A DNA stretch of 64,000 bases from Spirodela intermedia (lineage: Eukaryota > Streptophyta > Magnoliopsida > Alismatales > Araceae): NCBI GenBank assembly GCA_902729315.2, contig LR746276.1, forward strand, positions 6,447,169 to 6,511,168, given 5' to 3'. Below the pieces are notes generated by a model, which worked only from the letters and a program-made list of their open reading frames with translations, had not been told where the DNA came from and searched no databases. Shown piece by piece: positions 1-10,176 of this stretch. Position numbers and translations under genes: made by a program. Position 1 is the first letter of the stretch; every line of letters begins with the position of its first letter.

Positions 1-602
1 TTTCCTGCTGTATAATTTCCCGGAATATTATTCTTAGAAATAAAAATAATTAATTATTAACGCCTATATTTACGAGAGTGAATATTATCTCCTGTGAGTG
101 GTAGATCATTAATTCGTGTTTTATTCATCATTTTTTCATAAAGAATATTCAACATTTTTGCTCAGTATTATATCTTATTATTTATTTGGAAAATTTGGAA
201 AAAAAGACTATTTTGATTCCAAGTCCTCGTAAATTATATCAATCTCAAAAAAACAATCTGAAAAGATAAACAAAATCGACTTCCTCAGCCGTTGGATCGA
301 GAAACTCTGCGTTAGGGTTAGGGTTAGGGTTCCCCACGGGAAAAACAACAGAAATTCTGTATTTATCTATATATATATATATACTTTGAATGAATGTTCC
401 AAGACAAGGTATGGTTCTTGAGCTGTTCTTCTGCCAACCGATGAACCTGCAACTGTTTTAATGACTCTCTGTGAACGACGACCACGACGACGACGACGAC
501 CACGACGACGACCACGACTCTGTGTTGTTATTTACAGGCAGTGTGCTATTTACAAGGAGGGCCAGCTCTCTCTCTCTCTCTCTCTCTTTCTTTCTCTCTC
601 TA
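1..602. other. Non-coding flank downstream of the RING ligase
   Basis: AT-rich for the first 290 bases, then a short run of three TTAGGG units at 311-331, then a (CT)n tract at about 567-600 that probably lies in the 3' UTR of the ligase gene. Open frames over the CGA/CAT-rich stretch at 470-530 are low-complexity and look fortuitous. Confidence 0.6.
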
Positions 603-1982
603 TCAGGAAGGGCACGCGGAAGACTTGCAGATTGGGCACCAATTCTTCTGCCGGAGCCACTGATGGACGCAGCCCACGTGGTAGAAGTGACCGCAGTGAA
701 GCTTGCCGATTTCATCACCCGCGAGGTACTCTTCCTGAAGTCAACCAAGGCAACGGAGACACCAGGGTCAATGATTGTGAGATCACCTGAAACGCCAGCT
801 GGTCTTATTTCTGAAATCCAGCGACGAAGTCAACCCGTTGATATAACCAAAAGTATTTAACACACGATCGGACCGGATAATCCCAACGTGGGACATATTC
901 TCAGACGCGTAGAGAATTTAGTACCAATGTCATAAAAACCGGTTGACTTTTGGAAGGTTGGCCGGGTCAAACTGTGTTCTTCCAAAGAAACGTATGGTGA
1001 TTCTGGAAACCCGCAACATAATCAAATGGCCATATATGTGGAGGGGTATTCCCACATGTCCAACACCGTGACTTGCGATGTGGGACTACTTCGGACTATC
1101 GGAAAGAGATTTGGGGACGCGCTCCGGCGGTCATCCAGTTGGGCGAGTTGACCTCTCAAAAGTCAACTCCATCCACTGTCTTTCGCCAATAAAACTGCGT
1201 CTTTCTATGTTCGAAGAGCTAGCCGGAGCGAAAATCAATGGATGATATCACGAGATAAATCCGATGCGGGCCCAATCTAGGGGAGAGAAATGTAGGCAGG
1301 GATGTGTGGCGGCGGTCATCCAGTGGGCGTGAGCTGACCACCGGAAGAGGACGGTTGACCAAGGGTTGAAAGATACCTGGCAGACGCTACATTTCACGTC
1401 GTCGCCGCCGCCGCATGAGGCGTCGGAGGTCGATGGAAGCCCGTAGATGCTCCTCTGGAGGCACCTCGCCAGCGCTTCCTCGGTCAGCGCTGTGCTGACG
1501 GTGCCCATCTCCTCCTCGAGAGCCAGCAGCTCCTGTTTCACGAAGAAGATCCCAAGCTCTTGAATAATCCCTCCGATTTTATTTATTTTTAATTTTCTGA
1601 AGTGTAAAAAGCCTATTTTTATTCGATCGATGGATGAATGGATGTGTGCGGATCGATCGTTTGAGAACCTCGTAGGACATGTCGTCGATGTCAAGCCTCA
1701 GCTCTCGATGCTGGTCCCGGAAGCTGACGCCGGCCAAGAGCAGGTTTGCCTCGAGAGCCATCAGCTGCTGTTGATCGTGGGAGGATCTCCAGAGTCAACG
1801 GGTGAAGGATGCGGATAAAAGAGGAGGCTTTTCCAAAAATGGAGATAGAGCGAACCTCGTAAGTCAATTCCTCGTCCTGCTCGATCCTCTCCAGGGCCAG
1901 CAACATCTGGGGCATTGGAAAAAACAATAGTTTATTTCTCAAATAATGAACTGTTAAAAGCGGTGTTGAAGGAAGATCGGGT

Positions 1983-2036
<54 letters not shown>

Positions 2037-2999
2037 CTCTGCTATTCCTTCCATGTTGATGCGGTGGCCGTAGAGCTCTGTTCCTTCCCACGAGAGGGGG
2101 AAAACTCTGAATCTGCTGGGTTCAGACAATGCTGCTGGTCTACCGCGAGGCGCCCTGGTGCTGCTGGTCGGCGCAGATCGAGAAGAAGAGGAGGAGGAAG
2201 AAGAGGAAGAAGAAGAAGAAAAAGAAGGGGAAGGATAGCTCCCGTAAGTAGGGGCGCGATCCGAAGGGAGGGGCTGCGAGGAGCTCGAGCTGGCGTCGTC
2301 GTAGAGAGAGAACTGGGCCCGAGACGGCCGCGGAGCCCTCAGCTGCGGCTGTGAGAAGGAATCAGAGCTGGGGTTCTCCGACAGCCTCAGCCTGCTGCTG
2401 CTGCTGCTGCTGATTCTCCGGGCGGCGCTGCCGGCGGAGACGGAGGCGCCGCCGGGGAGCTGGCTTCTGGGCCTGCGCGAGACTGGTTGGGGCGACGGGC
2501 CCTTCCGAGAGCTCCTCTCCGAAGCCGGACCTCCTCCATTTAAGGCGTTGCCGTCTCTCTTGAGGGGGCAAGGGGCGTTCCTGGCCGCCGCAGAATGCTT
2601 CTGCGAAGATGGACTCGCCGGAGCGGCCTGCTTTCCCGGCGGCCCTGGTCGAGCTCTCCAGCTCCCCGCCGCCTGGGTTCTCGAAATCGCTGTCGAGGGC
2701 TCCTCCGGCTGCCGCCGTCTGATGCGGCTCTCGGGGACGGCGCTGCTCGAGGAGCCGGAGGCCATCATTCTGCTGCTGGTGGAGAGGAAAGCCGGCTTCG
2801 AAAGCTTGAGCTTCTCCGGGTTGCCGCTCCGGGAAGGTCCGATGGAGTTCTCTCTGCTGCTGCTGCCGCCGCCGCATCCCCGGCGAACGCAGGATTGGGA
2901 GCTCCGGTCGCCGTGATTCTCCCTCAGAGGGAGGGTGGAGCCCCTCCTGAGTCCACGCTCTGCTCCCCCTGCGACCCTCTTGGTGGGGCACTCATCCAT
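603..2999 (-). CDS. RING-H2 E3 ubiquitin ligase, RHG1A/MBR/JUL1-like
   Basis: Spliced gene read on the minus strand; coding exons 2999-2037, 1906-1856, 1767-1669, 1532-1377 and 734-603, together 1401 nt (466 aa). The start MDECPTKR matches the usual MDE-x-x-x-KR opening of the RHG1A family. Residues 1-320 are a Ser/Arg-rich disordered region with a poly-Ser run. The conserved helical block follows (MLLALERIEQDEELTYE, then LRLDIDDMSYE, then MGTVSTALTEEAL). A C-terminal RING-H2 finger has C419, C422, C437, H439, H442, C445, C456 and C459, with the WLRQKNWCPIC signature. Family role: transfer of ubiquitin from E2 to substrate; substrates vary between members and cannot be told from sequence. All four introns are phase 0 and GT-AG. 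The second-last intron boundary lies next to a 50-bp (GA)n array. The 5' UTR probably contains an intron, with an acceptor just upstream of the start near 3024, not resolved. Family assignment is confident; the exact orthologue is not. Confidence 0.93.
1984..2035. repeat. (GA)n microsatellite in RING ligase intron
   Basis: About 26 uninterrupted GA units on the plus strand, directly beside the splice donor at 2036. On the transcribed (minus) strand it is a CT tract immediately after the first coding exon. Confidence 0.95.
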
Positions 3000-3669
3000 G
3001 GGAGCCTCGCAAGATGGTCGCCTCTGTGTTCCTGAAAGGGATTCTCAGAGTTTTCAACTTTTATGAACACGAGAGGATCACATGGAGAATCAATCGAAGG
3101 TTTTCGAATGATCAAAAGCATGTGTGAAAGATTATTGTAGAGTCCTTTTGAGATTCTGTCTGGGGTTTAGATTTGATGAATACGGAGTGCCCAATCACCC
3201 CTCCATGCCGGGGGGGCTCCTCCAGGACAGCTGGAGAACGAATCAACAGGCAGAAGAAGAAGAAGAAGGGGAAGAAGATTTGACGAACTCACGTCAGAGA
3301 TTCGACACAGTCTTTGGCTCCAGGGCGAGGAGATAATCTGGGAAAAGAGAGCCCCTTCTCGAATCGCGAATTGCAGAAGATTTCTACACGAGGGAGGGGG
3401 AGGAGAGGGTTATCCGTGTGAAGAGGAGGATAAGAAGGGGGAGAGAGAGAGAGAGAGCGACAGAGAGAGCGATAGAGCGAGAGAGAGAGCTGCGTGGCGA
3501 ATTCTCCGGGGTTGAGGGGCGGAGTCCTAATTTGGCCGGGGCTCGAGTCAAACCCTCTCCCAATCGGCCGCGATCGGCGGACCAGCCGCGCCGTTGAGAG
3601 CCCAGATCACCGTCGGGAATTCACAGAAAGAGGGGGCGAACCAAAGCGACTCCTTCCTGGTTGAGAATC

Positions 3670-3711
<42 letters not shown>

Positions 3712-5733
3712 GGTACCTGTTGAGAAAGAAGCGGGTGATCGCCGGATGATTGAGGGGAGAGGGGGAGTTCGGGCTGAAGAGGAGATCTGCCTTCTTCTTC
3801 TTCTTCCTCTTCCCCTTCTTCACGGGATGGCCAGCCAGAACACGGGTTTGCGAGGGGGAAACAGGAGGGAACCCTGTGTGGGGACCCCCGGCTGAACAGG
3901 CGGCGGCTGGAGAATTCGCTCAATCGTTCTCTTCCTACTTCTCTGTCCTCTTCCGCCGAGCCCTCGCTTTTTATCCGATCCTCCGTCCGCAGAGGATCCT
4001 CCGGATTGACAGTCCCCGCCGCCGTTCAATCTCTGATTCGGATTACGGGGGACTAAGAAGAGAGCCCTAATCCAGCTATTTCCTTCTCTCCCCACTCATT
4101 CCATGAGCAGGAGAACTAATCTAGCCACAGAAAGATTGAGAGAGATTGAGAGAGAGAGGGCTGAATCGGCGGAGGGAATTCCTTCATGCTGGGTTCTTCC
4201 TCCAGAGAGAATACCTAAAACCAGAGAGAAGCCTGCACGCTACGGCAGCTCGCGGGGAGAAGGTCTACTACCCATGGCGTGAACCCGAAGAGCCCTGTCG
4301 GAGCAGATATTAATGGCCGATTGAATAAATTAATCTACGCAACCGAGGGGAGCTCCGAGGCGTGGCTGCTTGCCCTCCACCGTTCCGAGGAGCCGGGCGC
4401 TGATTTGGCCCCGCCCGCTGACGAACCCTCCTCGACTCGCCGCCGTGCGCGTGGCCGTCGTCGGTGTCTGATCTTCCTCCTCCACCCTGACCAGCCATTT
4501 TTAAAATTTCAGGGAAATGAAATATTATATATATAATAAATAAATATATCCCCTCGTTATGTGGTTATTTTGCGTGTATATATCGAGCCTGGGAATTCCC
4601 TCATTTATTTTTTGATAGCACGATTTTCTCAAGGGTCAGGCGAATTGGGTCAACCGCAAGCATCGTCGGTCGCGTCGGCTCAGATTCCCACACAGGTCAA
4701 CTCAACTGCTAATCGGATCAATCTCGACCGCTAGATCCGCGGCCCCGATTGACAGATAGATCCTATGATCGCCGTTCGTTACAGATCATATGACGGCCCC
4801 CATGGGTACAGTGGACCCAATGGTTCGCCGGCCCCAGCCTCCCTAGCTGGATGAGATGGACGGACAGGCGTCCTTGACGGGTCAAAGACCGACGGCGGGG
4901 AGAGGAGCCGTGGGAATGTCGGCTTGTCTCTCGTGCCGCGCCGCCGACCGAGTCGTATAGTTTTGAGACCGGTTGGCCAGGTCGGATCGGCGGCGGCGCC
5001 GGGCCCCCGGCCAGATGGCGGCACGGCTTCGATCCCCTATTCCGTCACGTGTGACTTTGTCCTGGAAGAATGTTGTCGTTGCCTGAAATCTCCAGAAATA
5101 TTCGGCCCTCGACTGCTCGACGTAAATCCAACCGTTCGTTCATCACGCCGCTGTCAAATCAATGATTTTTATTTAAAATAAACAGAATAAATTATTTAAA
5201 TGTGGGGCCCGGCGCTTGTGGTCGTTGCAGTTGGTGGACCGAGCAATATTTAATATTTTAAATAAAACATGGTGGATATAGCGATGACGTGGCCCGATCG
5301 TCGTCAACGGTCGTCCTGGTTTAAGCCTAATAATAAATAATAATAATAAACGGGTTTAGGCATTTTTTATTTTTATAATTCTGAATCGGCGCGCTTGTTG
5401 AACGGTGCCAGCGGGGAGTCCACGTCGGAACTTGTCCGTGGGTGACATGTCCTTCTAGGAGCCGCGGGAATTTTTTTATATGGCTGTGACGTCCTGCTTT
5501 GTTGACGTGTTCGCGCCGGGGCTTTATGGATTATGGAGATATTGGGCAGGCCCATTGTAGTAAAGTGAGGCCCAAACGTATGGCCTGTCGAAGGATTTCT
5601 TCTGTTCGCCGGCCCAGTTTAGGCGTCCCTGGGCCGTTTTGTCCTGTGGGCAAGTGACCCCAGAGGCCCAACTAAGCGGGGAGAGAGAGAGCGCGAGAGA
5701 GAGCGAGGGAGAGAGAACGAGAGAGAGAGAGAG

Positions 5734-5817
<84 letters not shown>

Positions 5818-6012
5818 CGAGAGAGAGAGAGCGAGCGAGAGAAGTATACTTCATATTCCATATTGTTTGGATCGTGCATACACAGGGAGAAGATGGAAAG
5901 TCTCGCCAGGGGAGGAGCGGAGGTGGAAGAGGAAAGGGGAAGGGGAAAACGAGCTGGTGGCCCTCCGCTCTCTCTCCTTATCTCTTCCACAAGCTCTCCT
6001 CCTCTCCATCAG
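3000..6012. other. Intergenic/leader region with GA arrays, no gene recognised
   Basis: The part up to about 4100 is likely the 5' leader and promoter of the RING ligase: GA-rich at 3440-3491 and a (GA)n run at about 3672-3709. From 4500 to 5640 the DNA is AT-rich with GGGCC/GGCCC motifs and scattered TGAC cores. A large GA array follows at 5681-5842. I see no open frame with family resemblance. Confidence 0.55.
5681..5842. repeat. Long imperfect (GA)n array
   Basis: About 160 bp of GA dinucleotides interrupted by GC steps (GAGCGAGA). It lies 170 bp beyond the 3' end of the small gene at 6013-6535. Open frames read through it encode only Arg-Glu or Leu-Ser repeats and are artefacts. Confidence 0.95.
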
Positions 6013-6535
6013 TCAGTGAGGGATAGGGGAGGGTTGCCGCCGGCGATCGGGCGGCACCGCCGGGCCGGACCAGACGATGACCCTCCAGAAGGGCCGCCGG
6101 CGCCTGGCCGCGTGAGCGGAGAGCTCCATCTCCGACCGCAGCATCTCCCACATCACCTGCACGTCCTCGTAGCCGCACATCTGCACGTCGTTGTGGAGCT
6201 TCATTATCCCCGCCACTGCAACACATAAAAAGAGGGAGAGAGAGATACAGAGAGAGTTAGAGGAGGAGGCTTTCATGGCGCCGACCGCGGAAGAAGAAAA
6301 CCCGGGATGATGTCTCAAAGAAAGGGGCCCAAACGCGGAGGAGGGGGACGGAGGACTCACTGGACTTCCGGCGAGCCTCGACGCGGGAGGTGACGAAGAC
6401 CCAGGCCCGTTTGACGGGGAGCGTCACCTTCTCCCACCAGTCGATCACCCGGACCGTCTTCTTCTTCCTCCCCATCACTCCAATCTGCGCCGCAGCCGCC
6501 GTCGCCGCCCCCTTCCTCTCCCACGCCACCCCCAT
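6013..6535 (-). CDS. Small conserved plant protein of unknown function
   Basis: Two coding exons, 6535-6361 and 6215-6013 (378 nt, 125 aa), with a GT-AG intron that splits a codon after its first base. The N-terminal exon contains VRVIDWWEKVTLPVKRAWV. The second contains MKLHNDVQMCGYEDVQVMWE and ends in an Arg-rich tail. Both blocks resemble, from memory, a short plant-specific family with no assigned function; I cannot name it. There is no signal peptide or membrane segment. A TATA-like element on the minus strand at about 6615-6622 puts transcription start near 6585, and the ATG at 6535 is then the first one downstream. A second in-frame ATG at 6475 would give 105 aa. Splicing is supported by frame and by both conserved blocks. 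Confidence 0.8.
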
Positions 6536-6614
6536 CTCCCCTCCTCCCGGTGAACAACAGTTGGAGAGGAGAAGGAGAAGAGCAGTAGAGTATGACCCAC
6601 CAGCCCCCCCGTCG

Positions 6615-6622
6615 TATATATT
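6615..6622 (-). promoter_or_regulatory. TATA-like element of the small unknown gene
   Basis: On the minus strand the sequence reads TAAATATATACG, about 80 bp upstream of the chosen ATG at 6535 and with no intervening ATG after the expected start site. Confidence 0.55.
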
Positions 6623-7650
6623 TACTCCCCCACACAGAAAAAGCCTCTCTCTCTTCTCTCTCTGTCTCTCTCTCTCTCTCTTCTCTGCCCCGGAGCTTTG
6701 ACCACCAGCAGGGGAGCGGTCACATACGTACAAAGAGGGCTCGCCGCGCGGCGGTGGTTGCCTGGTCGACCCGCCGCCAACCGACCGATCCGGCCTTATC
6801 CCCGCGGAGGGATTTCTTAATCTCGCCGATCGTCCCCTGCCGGAGATCGCTGTGGAATGCAGCAATCGCCGGTCGCACGAGTCGGCGCTCGCGAGGCCGA
6901 TAAAAATCGGCGACGGCGACGCCGCAACGGCCGCGTGTGAGCCCACGGCGCCCGCTCGACGACGTGGCGCCGTGGCGGAGAATCGCCAGTCGCCGTCTTG
7001 CCGCACGGGCGCCACCCCTCCTCCTCTTCTTCCATCACTAGTAGTTGAGGGGGTCGCATCCGTTGACGCGGAGAGCACCATTTTATCAAACTCCGGCAGT
7101 GCAGACAGTCTTCCTAAAAAAGCGTTCTTTTGAGAGGCCGGAGCTGCTGACGTGTCACCGGCCCAGCCCGACTTGGGCCCGGCCCATTTCCACGTGGGCA
7201 CGCATTTATCTTCGGTGACACTTTTTATTTATTTAGTTTATTCTTGGCCCCCGAGGAGGCATCGGTAACGTCAGATGCCGACACGTGGCAGCGAGGCTGT
7301 CCTCATTGGATCTCATCAGATTTTCCTGTTTATTTTTATATTCCGAGTCTTTGAATATCTTCGTATGGTTGTCGGCCAAAGCGAGGGCTACTTTTTATAA
7401 ATATATAAAAACTATTTTTATAAATATATAAATAATTTTAATTTTGATTAACCATTTAGGAGGACGTATCGGGCCTTCGTGGTTCGCCGTCTCCACGTTT
7501 ACGTCCTCATCGTGGGCCCATTCCCGCTCAACACGCTTGCCCATTGTGGAGGAAGACATCGCGGCCCACTAAGTGTTACGGCCCATCCGGTAAAAGCCCA
7601 TCAAGTGGCGCTTGCGGCTGTATCCAGTCGGGTCTGTGGCTCGGTTCGCC

Positions 7651-7657
7651 TATAAAA
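7651..7657 (+). promoter_or_regulatory. TATA box of an orphan housekeeping-type promoter
   Basis: TATAAAA is preceded by several GGCCCA/GGCCCAT (site II-like) motifs between 7510 and 7605 and followed at 7668-7674 by AAACCCT, a telo-box. This arrangement is typical of plant promoters for ribosomal proteins, translation factors and snoRNA hosts. No convincing ORF follows (see the next entry). Confidence 0.55.
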
Positions 7658-9097
7658 CGAGGAGGGCAAACCCTACTTGTGTTCATCATCACTTGTTGCC
7701 GGCGCGGTAGAAGGAAAACCCTGGTTCCCCATCCCCTTCCTCTTGGCTTCGCCTTCTCCGATCGATTCTTTTACCTCTCCGACTCTCTACGAGTATCATC
7801 ATCGTAGCGCAGGAGTGCGGCACGATTGCTCACTGTGATCATTCTTCGCTGTTCGTCGTTGTTTTTTCTCGTCTAATCCACGCGTGGGAGTTCCATTCAG
7901 AGGGGAGGACGAGGCAGCCTCGAAGGCTCCTTCACAGAGTCAGCAGCAGGCGCCGGGCGTCGTGTGTCCACAGTGGCGTCCGTCTGCCGCAAGGAGCCCA
8001 GATCTATCGTCAGATAAAGGTTGCTTGGAATCGGCGGCTGAAATCTACGTTTCGGTCTTTATCTTCTGGTTTCTTCCCATAAAATCTGGCTACATCAGTT
8101 TCCTCCTCCCCTCCATCCCCCGCTTTGTCGTCCAGCTTATTCGTTCTATGGTAATGTCGTTAATGATTGGGATTGAATTCTTCTGTTGATCTGGTGTTGG
8201 CCCTGATTCAGACGACGGGAGCCTCGTTTCTAAAACTACCAGGCTACCTTTTGCATACGGCCTAGATCAAGGCGGGGAACGCCTTCTGCTCTCACGATTG
8301 GGGTGATCCGCCTACTTACGGTGCTCTCCAAATTTGATGCAGCGACACCAGATCCAGATCCCTATTCTCCTTCTGTCTCCTGTTATTTCTATTTGTTTTC
8401 CCTGGAAAGGCTGTGATGCTTGGAACTACCTATTTTCTGAGAGGCGGTTTATCCCTTCTCTGACTGCAAAACTTACCAATGGATCCTTCTGAGCCTCTCA
8501 CGACATTTTTCCGTTCTCACCTTCGTTTTTTCTCAATTTTTTTCCTCGCTTTGGGAGGTGATGATAATCAGTAGCGGAATGTCTACATGTCGCTCATACA
8601 AATCAGACTACAATTATCTGATCTCGCCATCCAGCTCTTGACGCCACCGATTTCAGAAGAACTTTCATTCTTCCATTCATCCGTCGCAGTTTATGTTCAT
8701 CTGCCGAGCGATTCTTTTCTCGTTTTCTAAACGATTCTAGTTTTAGATCGCACCTTTTCCGCAAGAGGGAGTTGGTAAAGCTCGCTGTAGATCTGATTCG
8801 CTGCGAAATCAGTTAGTTAGACTTGGTTCCTCCGTAGGATTGAACACTTGCCGAACTGAGGTCGCGTTGAGAGAGTGATTGCAGGATCTTCAATAGTGAG
8901 ATGGTGGTGGTGCTTATTCATCCAGAATCAAAGCAGCTGCGGCGACAATCTGATAAAATATCCCATTAATTTGTTAATTTTAAAATGTTTGATCAGGAAT
9001 ATTTCGATCTCATTAATGTTCTTAATTTTTGAATGATGAAATCAAGTCGAGAAGAAAATGAAGAAACCAACCCCCCCCGCCCCCCTCCCCCCCTTAA
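7658..9097 (+). other. Possible non-coding transcript or leader, no ORF recognised
   Basis: About 1.4 kb downstream of a good TATA/telo-box promoter. The first 350 bases are pyrimidine-rich like a plant 5' leader; the rest is T-rich and intron-like. Every frame is short. A weak box C/D-like pair sits at 8558-8621 (GTGATGA, then CTGA). It could be a snoRNA host, an lncRNA, or the 5' part of a decayed gene. The region ends at the 3' end of the ATL gene at 9098. Confidence 0.35.
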
Positions 9098-9841
9098 CTA
9101 TTCTGCTCGGATCTCCGTGGCGGCTATGGCGTAAGATAAAGCGCCGGCGCGGGCGAGGAGTGTCTGGTCCGAGAGGAGTTGCTCGTCCAACCGGTCGCCG
9201 AGTCGGCCCGCCGCCCCGGCCGACTCAGCCTGGTTCGGCTCCGAGTTGGACGGGTGGGTGATGGGAAGCGTTGTGGGACCCACATTACCAGGGAGGATCC
9301 CCGTGGCATCCACGTCGGGCGGAGGGGGTTCCACCCTGGTGAGGAGGCCTTGACAGAGCACAGCCAGGTGGACGCCCTCCCGGTGGACCTCGTGGCGGCA
9401 GAGAGGACAGCTGGAGCGGCCTTCCAGCCACCGGTCGGCGCATTCCACGTGGAATATGTGCCCGCACCCGGACAGCAGACGGAGCGCCTCCGGCTGCCGG
9501 AGCCGGCACAGGCAGACGGCGCATTGCAGCCCGCCGCTCTCGCCGTACCTCCGTTGCTCCGCGGCCGGAACTGAACCCCGGATCCTCTCTCCGGAGAGGG
9601 GAGCCGCTTCGCTGGGGCGGCGTACTTCGCCGGTGTCGGCGCCGCACCGCCGGAGGACGACGAACAAGACGACGAGCAGGTTGACGGATACAACCGCGGC
9701 GGAGACGCTGACGATGGCGCCGCCGTAGGGGGTGGCGGAGATGGCCCATCTCGGCACGTCGACGGCGTCCTCCCCGACCAGCAGCGCCCTCCTCACCCCC
9801 CTCGAGAGGTGCCGCAGGAGGGACGGCGGTAACGTCCTCAT
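9098..9841 (-). CDS. ATL-type RING-H2 finger E3 ubiquitin ligase
   Basis: Intronless ORF of 247 aa. One hydrophobic segment at about residues 42-63 (AIVSVSAAVVSVNLLVVLFV) should anchor it in a membrane. A RING-H2 domain follows with C107, C110, C126, H128, H131, C134, C145 and C148, ending DRWLEGRSSCPLC. The single exon plus N-terminal membrane anchor plus RING-H2 is the ATL arrangement, but the GLD motif usual between anchor and RING is not obvious, so it is an outlying member. The start chosen is the Met before RTLPPSLLRH. The open frame continues 101 codons upstream, but that part is Arg/Glu low complexity overlapping the shared promoter. It is divergent from AUGMIN 1, with 335 bp between the two ATGs. 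The substrate is unknown. Confidence 0.85.
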   Translation of the reverse strand: MRTLPPSLLRHLSRGVRRALLVGEDAVDVPRWAISATPYGGAIVSVSAAVVSVNLLVVLFVVLRRCGADTGEVRRPSEAAPLSGERIRGSVPAAEQRRYGESGGLQCAVCLCRLRQPEALRLLSGCGHIFHVECADRWLEGRSSCPLCRHEVHREGVHLAVLCQGLLTRVEPPPPDVDATGILPGNVGPTTLPITHPSNSEPNQAESAGAAGRLGDRLDEQLLSDQTLLARAGALSYAIAATEIRAE

Positions 9842-10176
9842 CCCTCTGGTTTCTAACCTCTTCTTCCTCTTCTTCTTCGTCTCTCTCTCTCTCTCTCTGT
9901 GTCTTCTGTGTTTCTTCAACCAAGGCTGGTTGTCGGAGAGGGTGGCCGTGGCGGCCGGATCACCGCCGCCTCCAAGGGCACGTGTAGTAAGGAGGAAGGC
10001 CGGCGGCGTCGGAGACGGAGGGAGTTTTGGGCCGGTAATAATTATGGCCCCATTAGAAAGCGTGTATGGGGGGCCCATTTTTGGAATCCGGCCCGGGAAC
10101 CAGTACTCTATGGTTTGGTCAGTTGGATCTGGGCTGGGTGACATTTGAGTTTCTCTGGCTTTCTTCCCTCCCTGCG
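9842..10176. promoter_or_regulatory. Shared divergent promoter, ATL gene and AUGMIN 1
   Basis: The 335 bp between two divergent start codons contain a (CT)n-rich part near the ATL start and several GGGCC/GGGCCC motifs (for example around 10068-10075) near the AUGMIN start. No clear TATA box is visible. Confidence 0.5.

Noticed and set aside
1076-1085. TCCCACATCG on the minus strand, the plant snRNA upstream element
   Set aside because: It lies in an intron of the RING ligase. A TATA-like sequence follows at about 38 bp rather than 33-34, and downstream DNA does not resemble U1, U2, U3, U4, U5 or U6.
6257-7201. Open frame of 314 aa on the minus strand
   Set aside because: It only stays open because the DNA is GC-rich. 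Its last part overlaps exon 1 of the small conserved gene in frame, and a TATA element lies inside it, so most of it is promoter.
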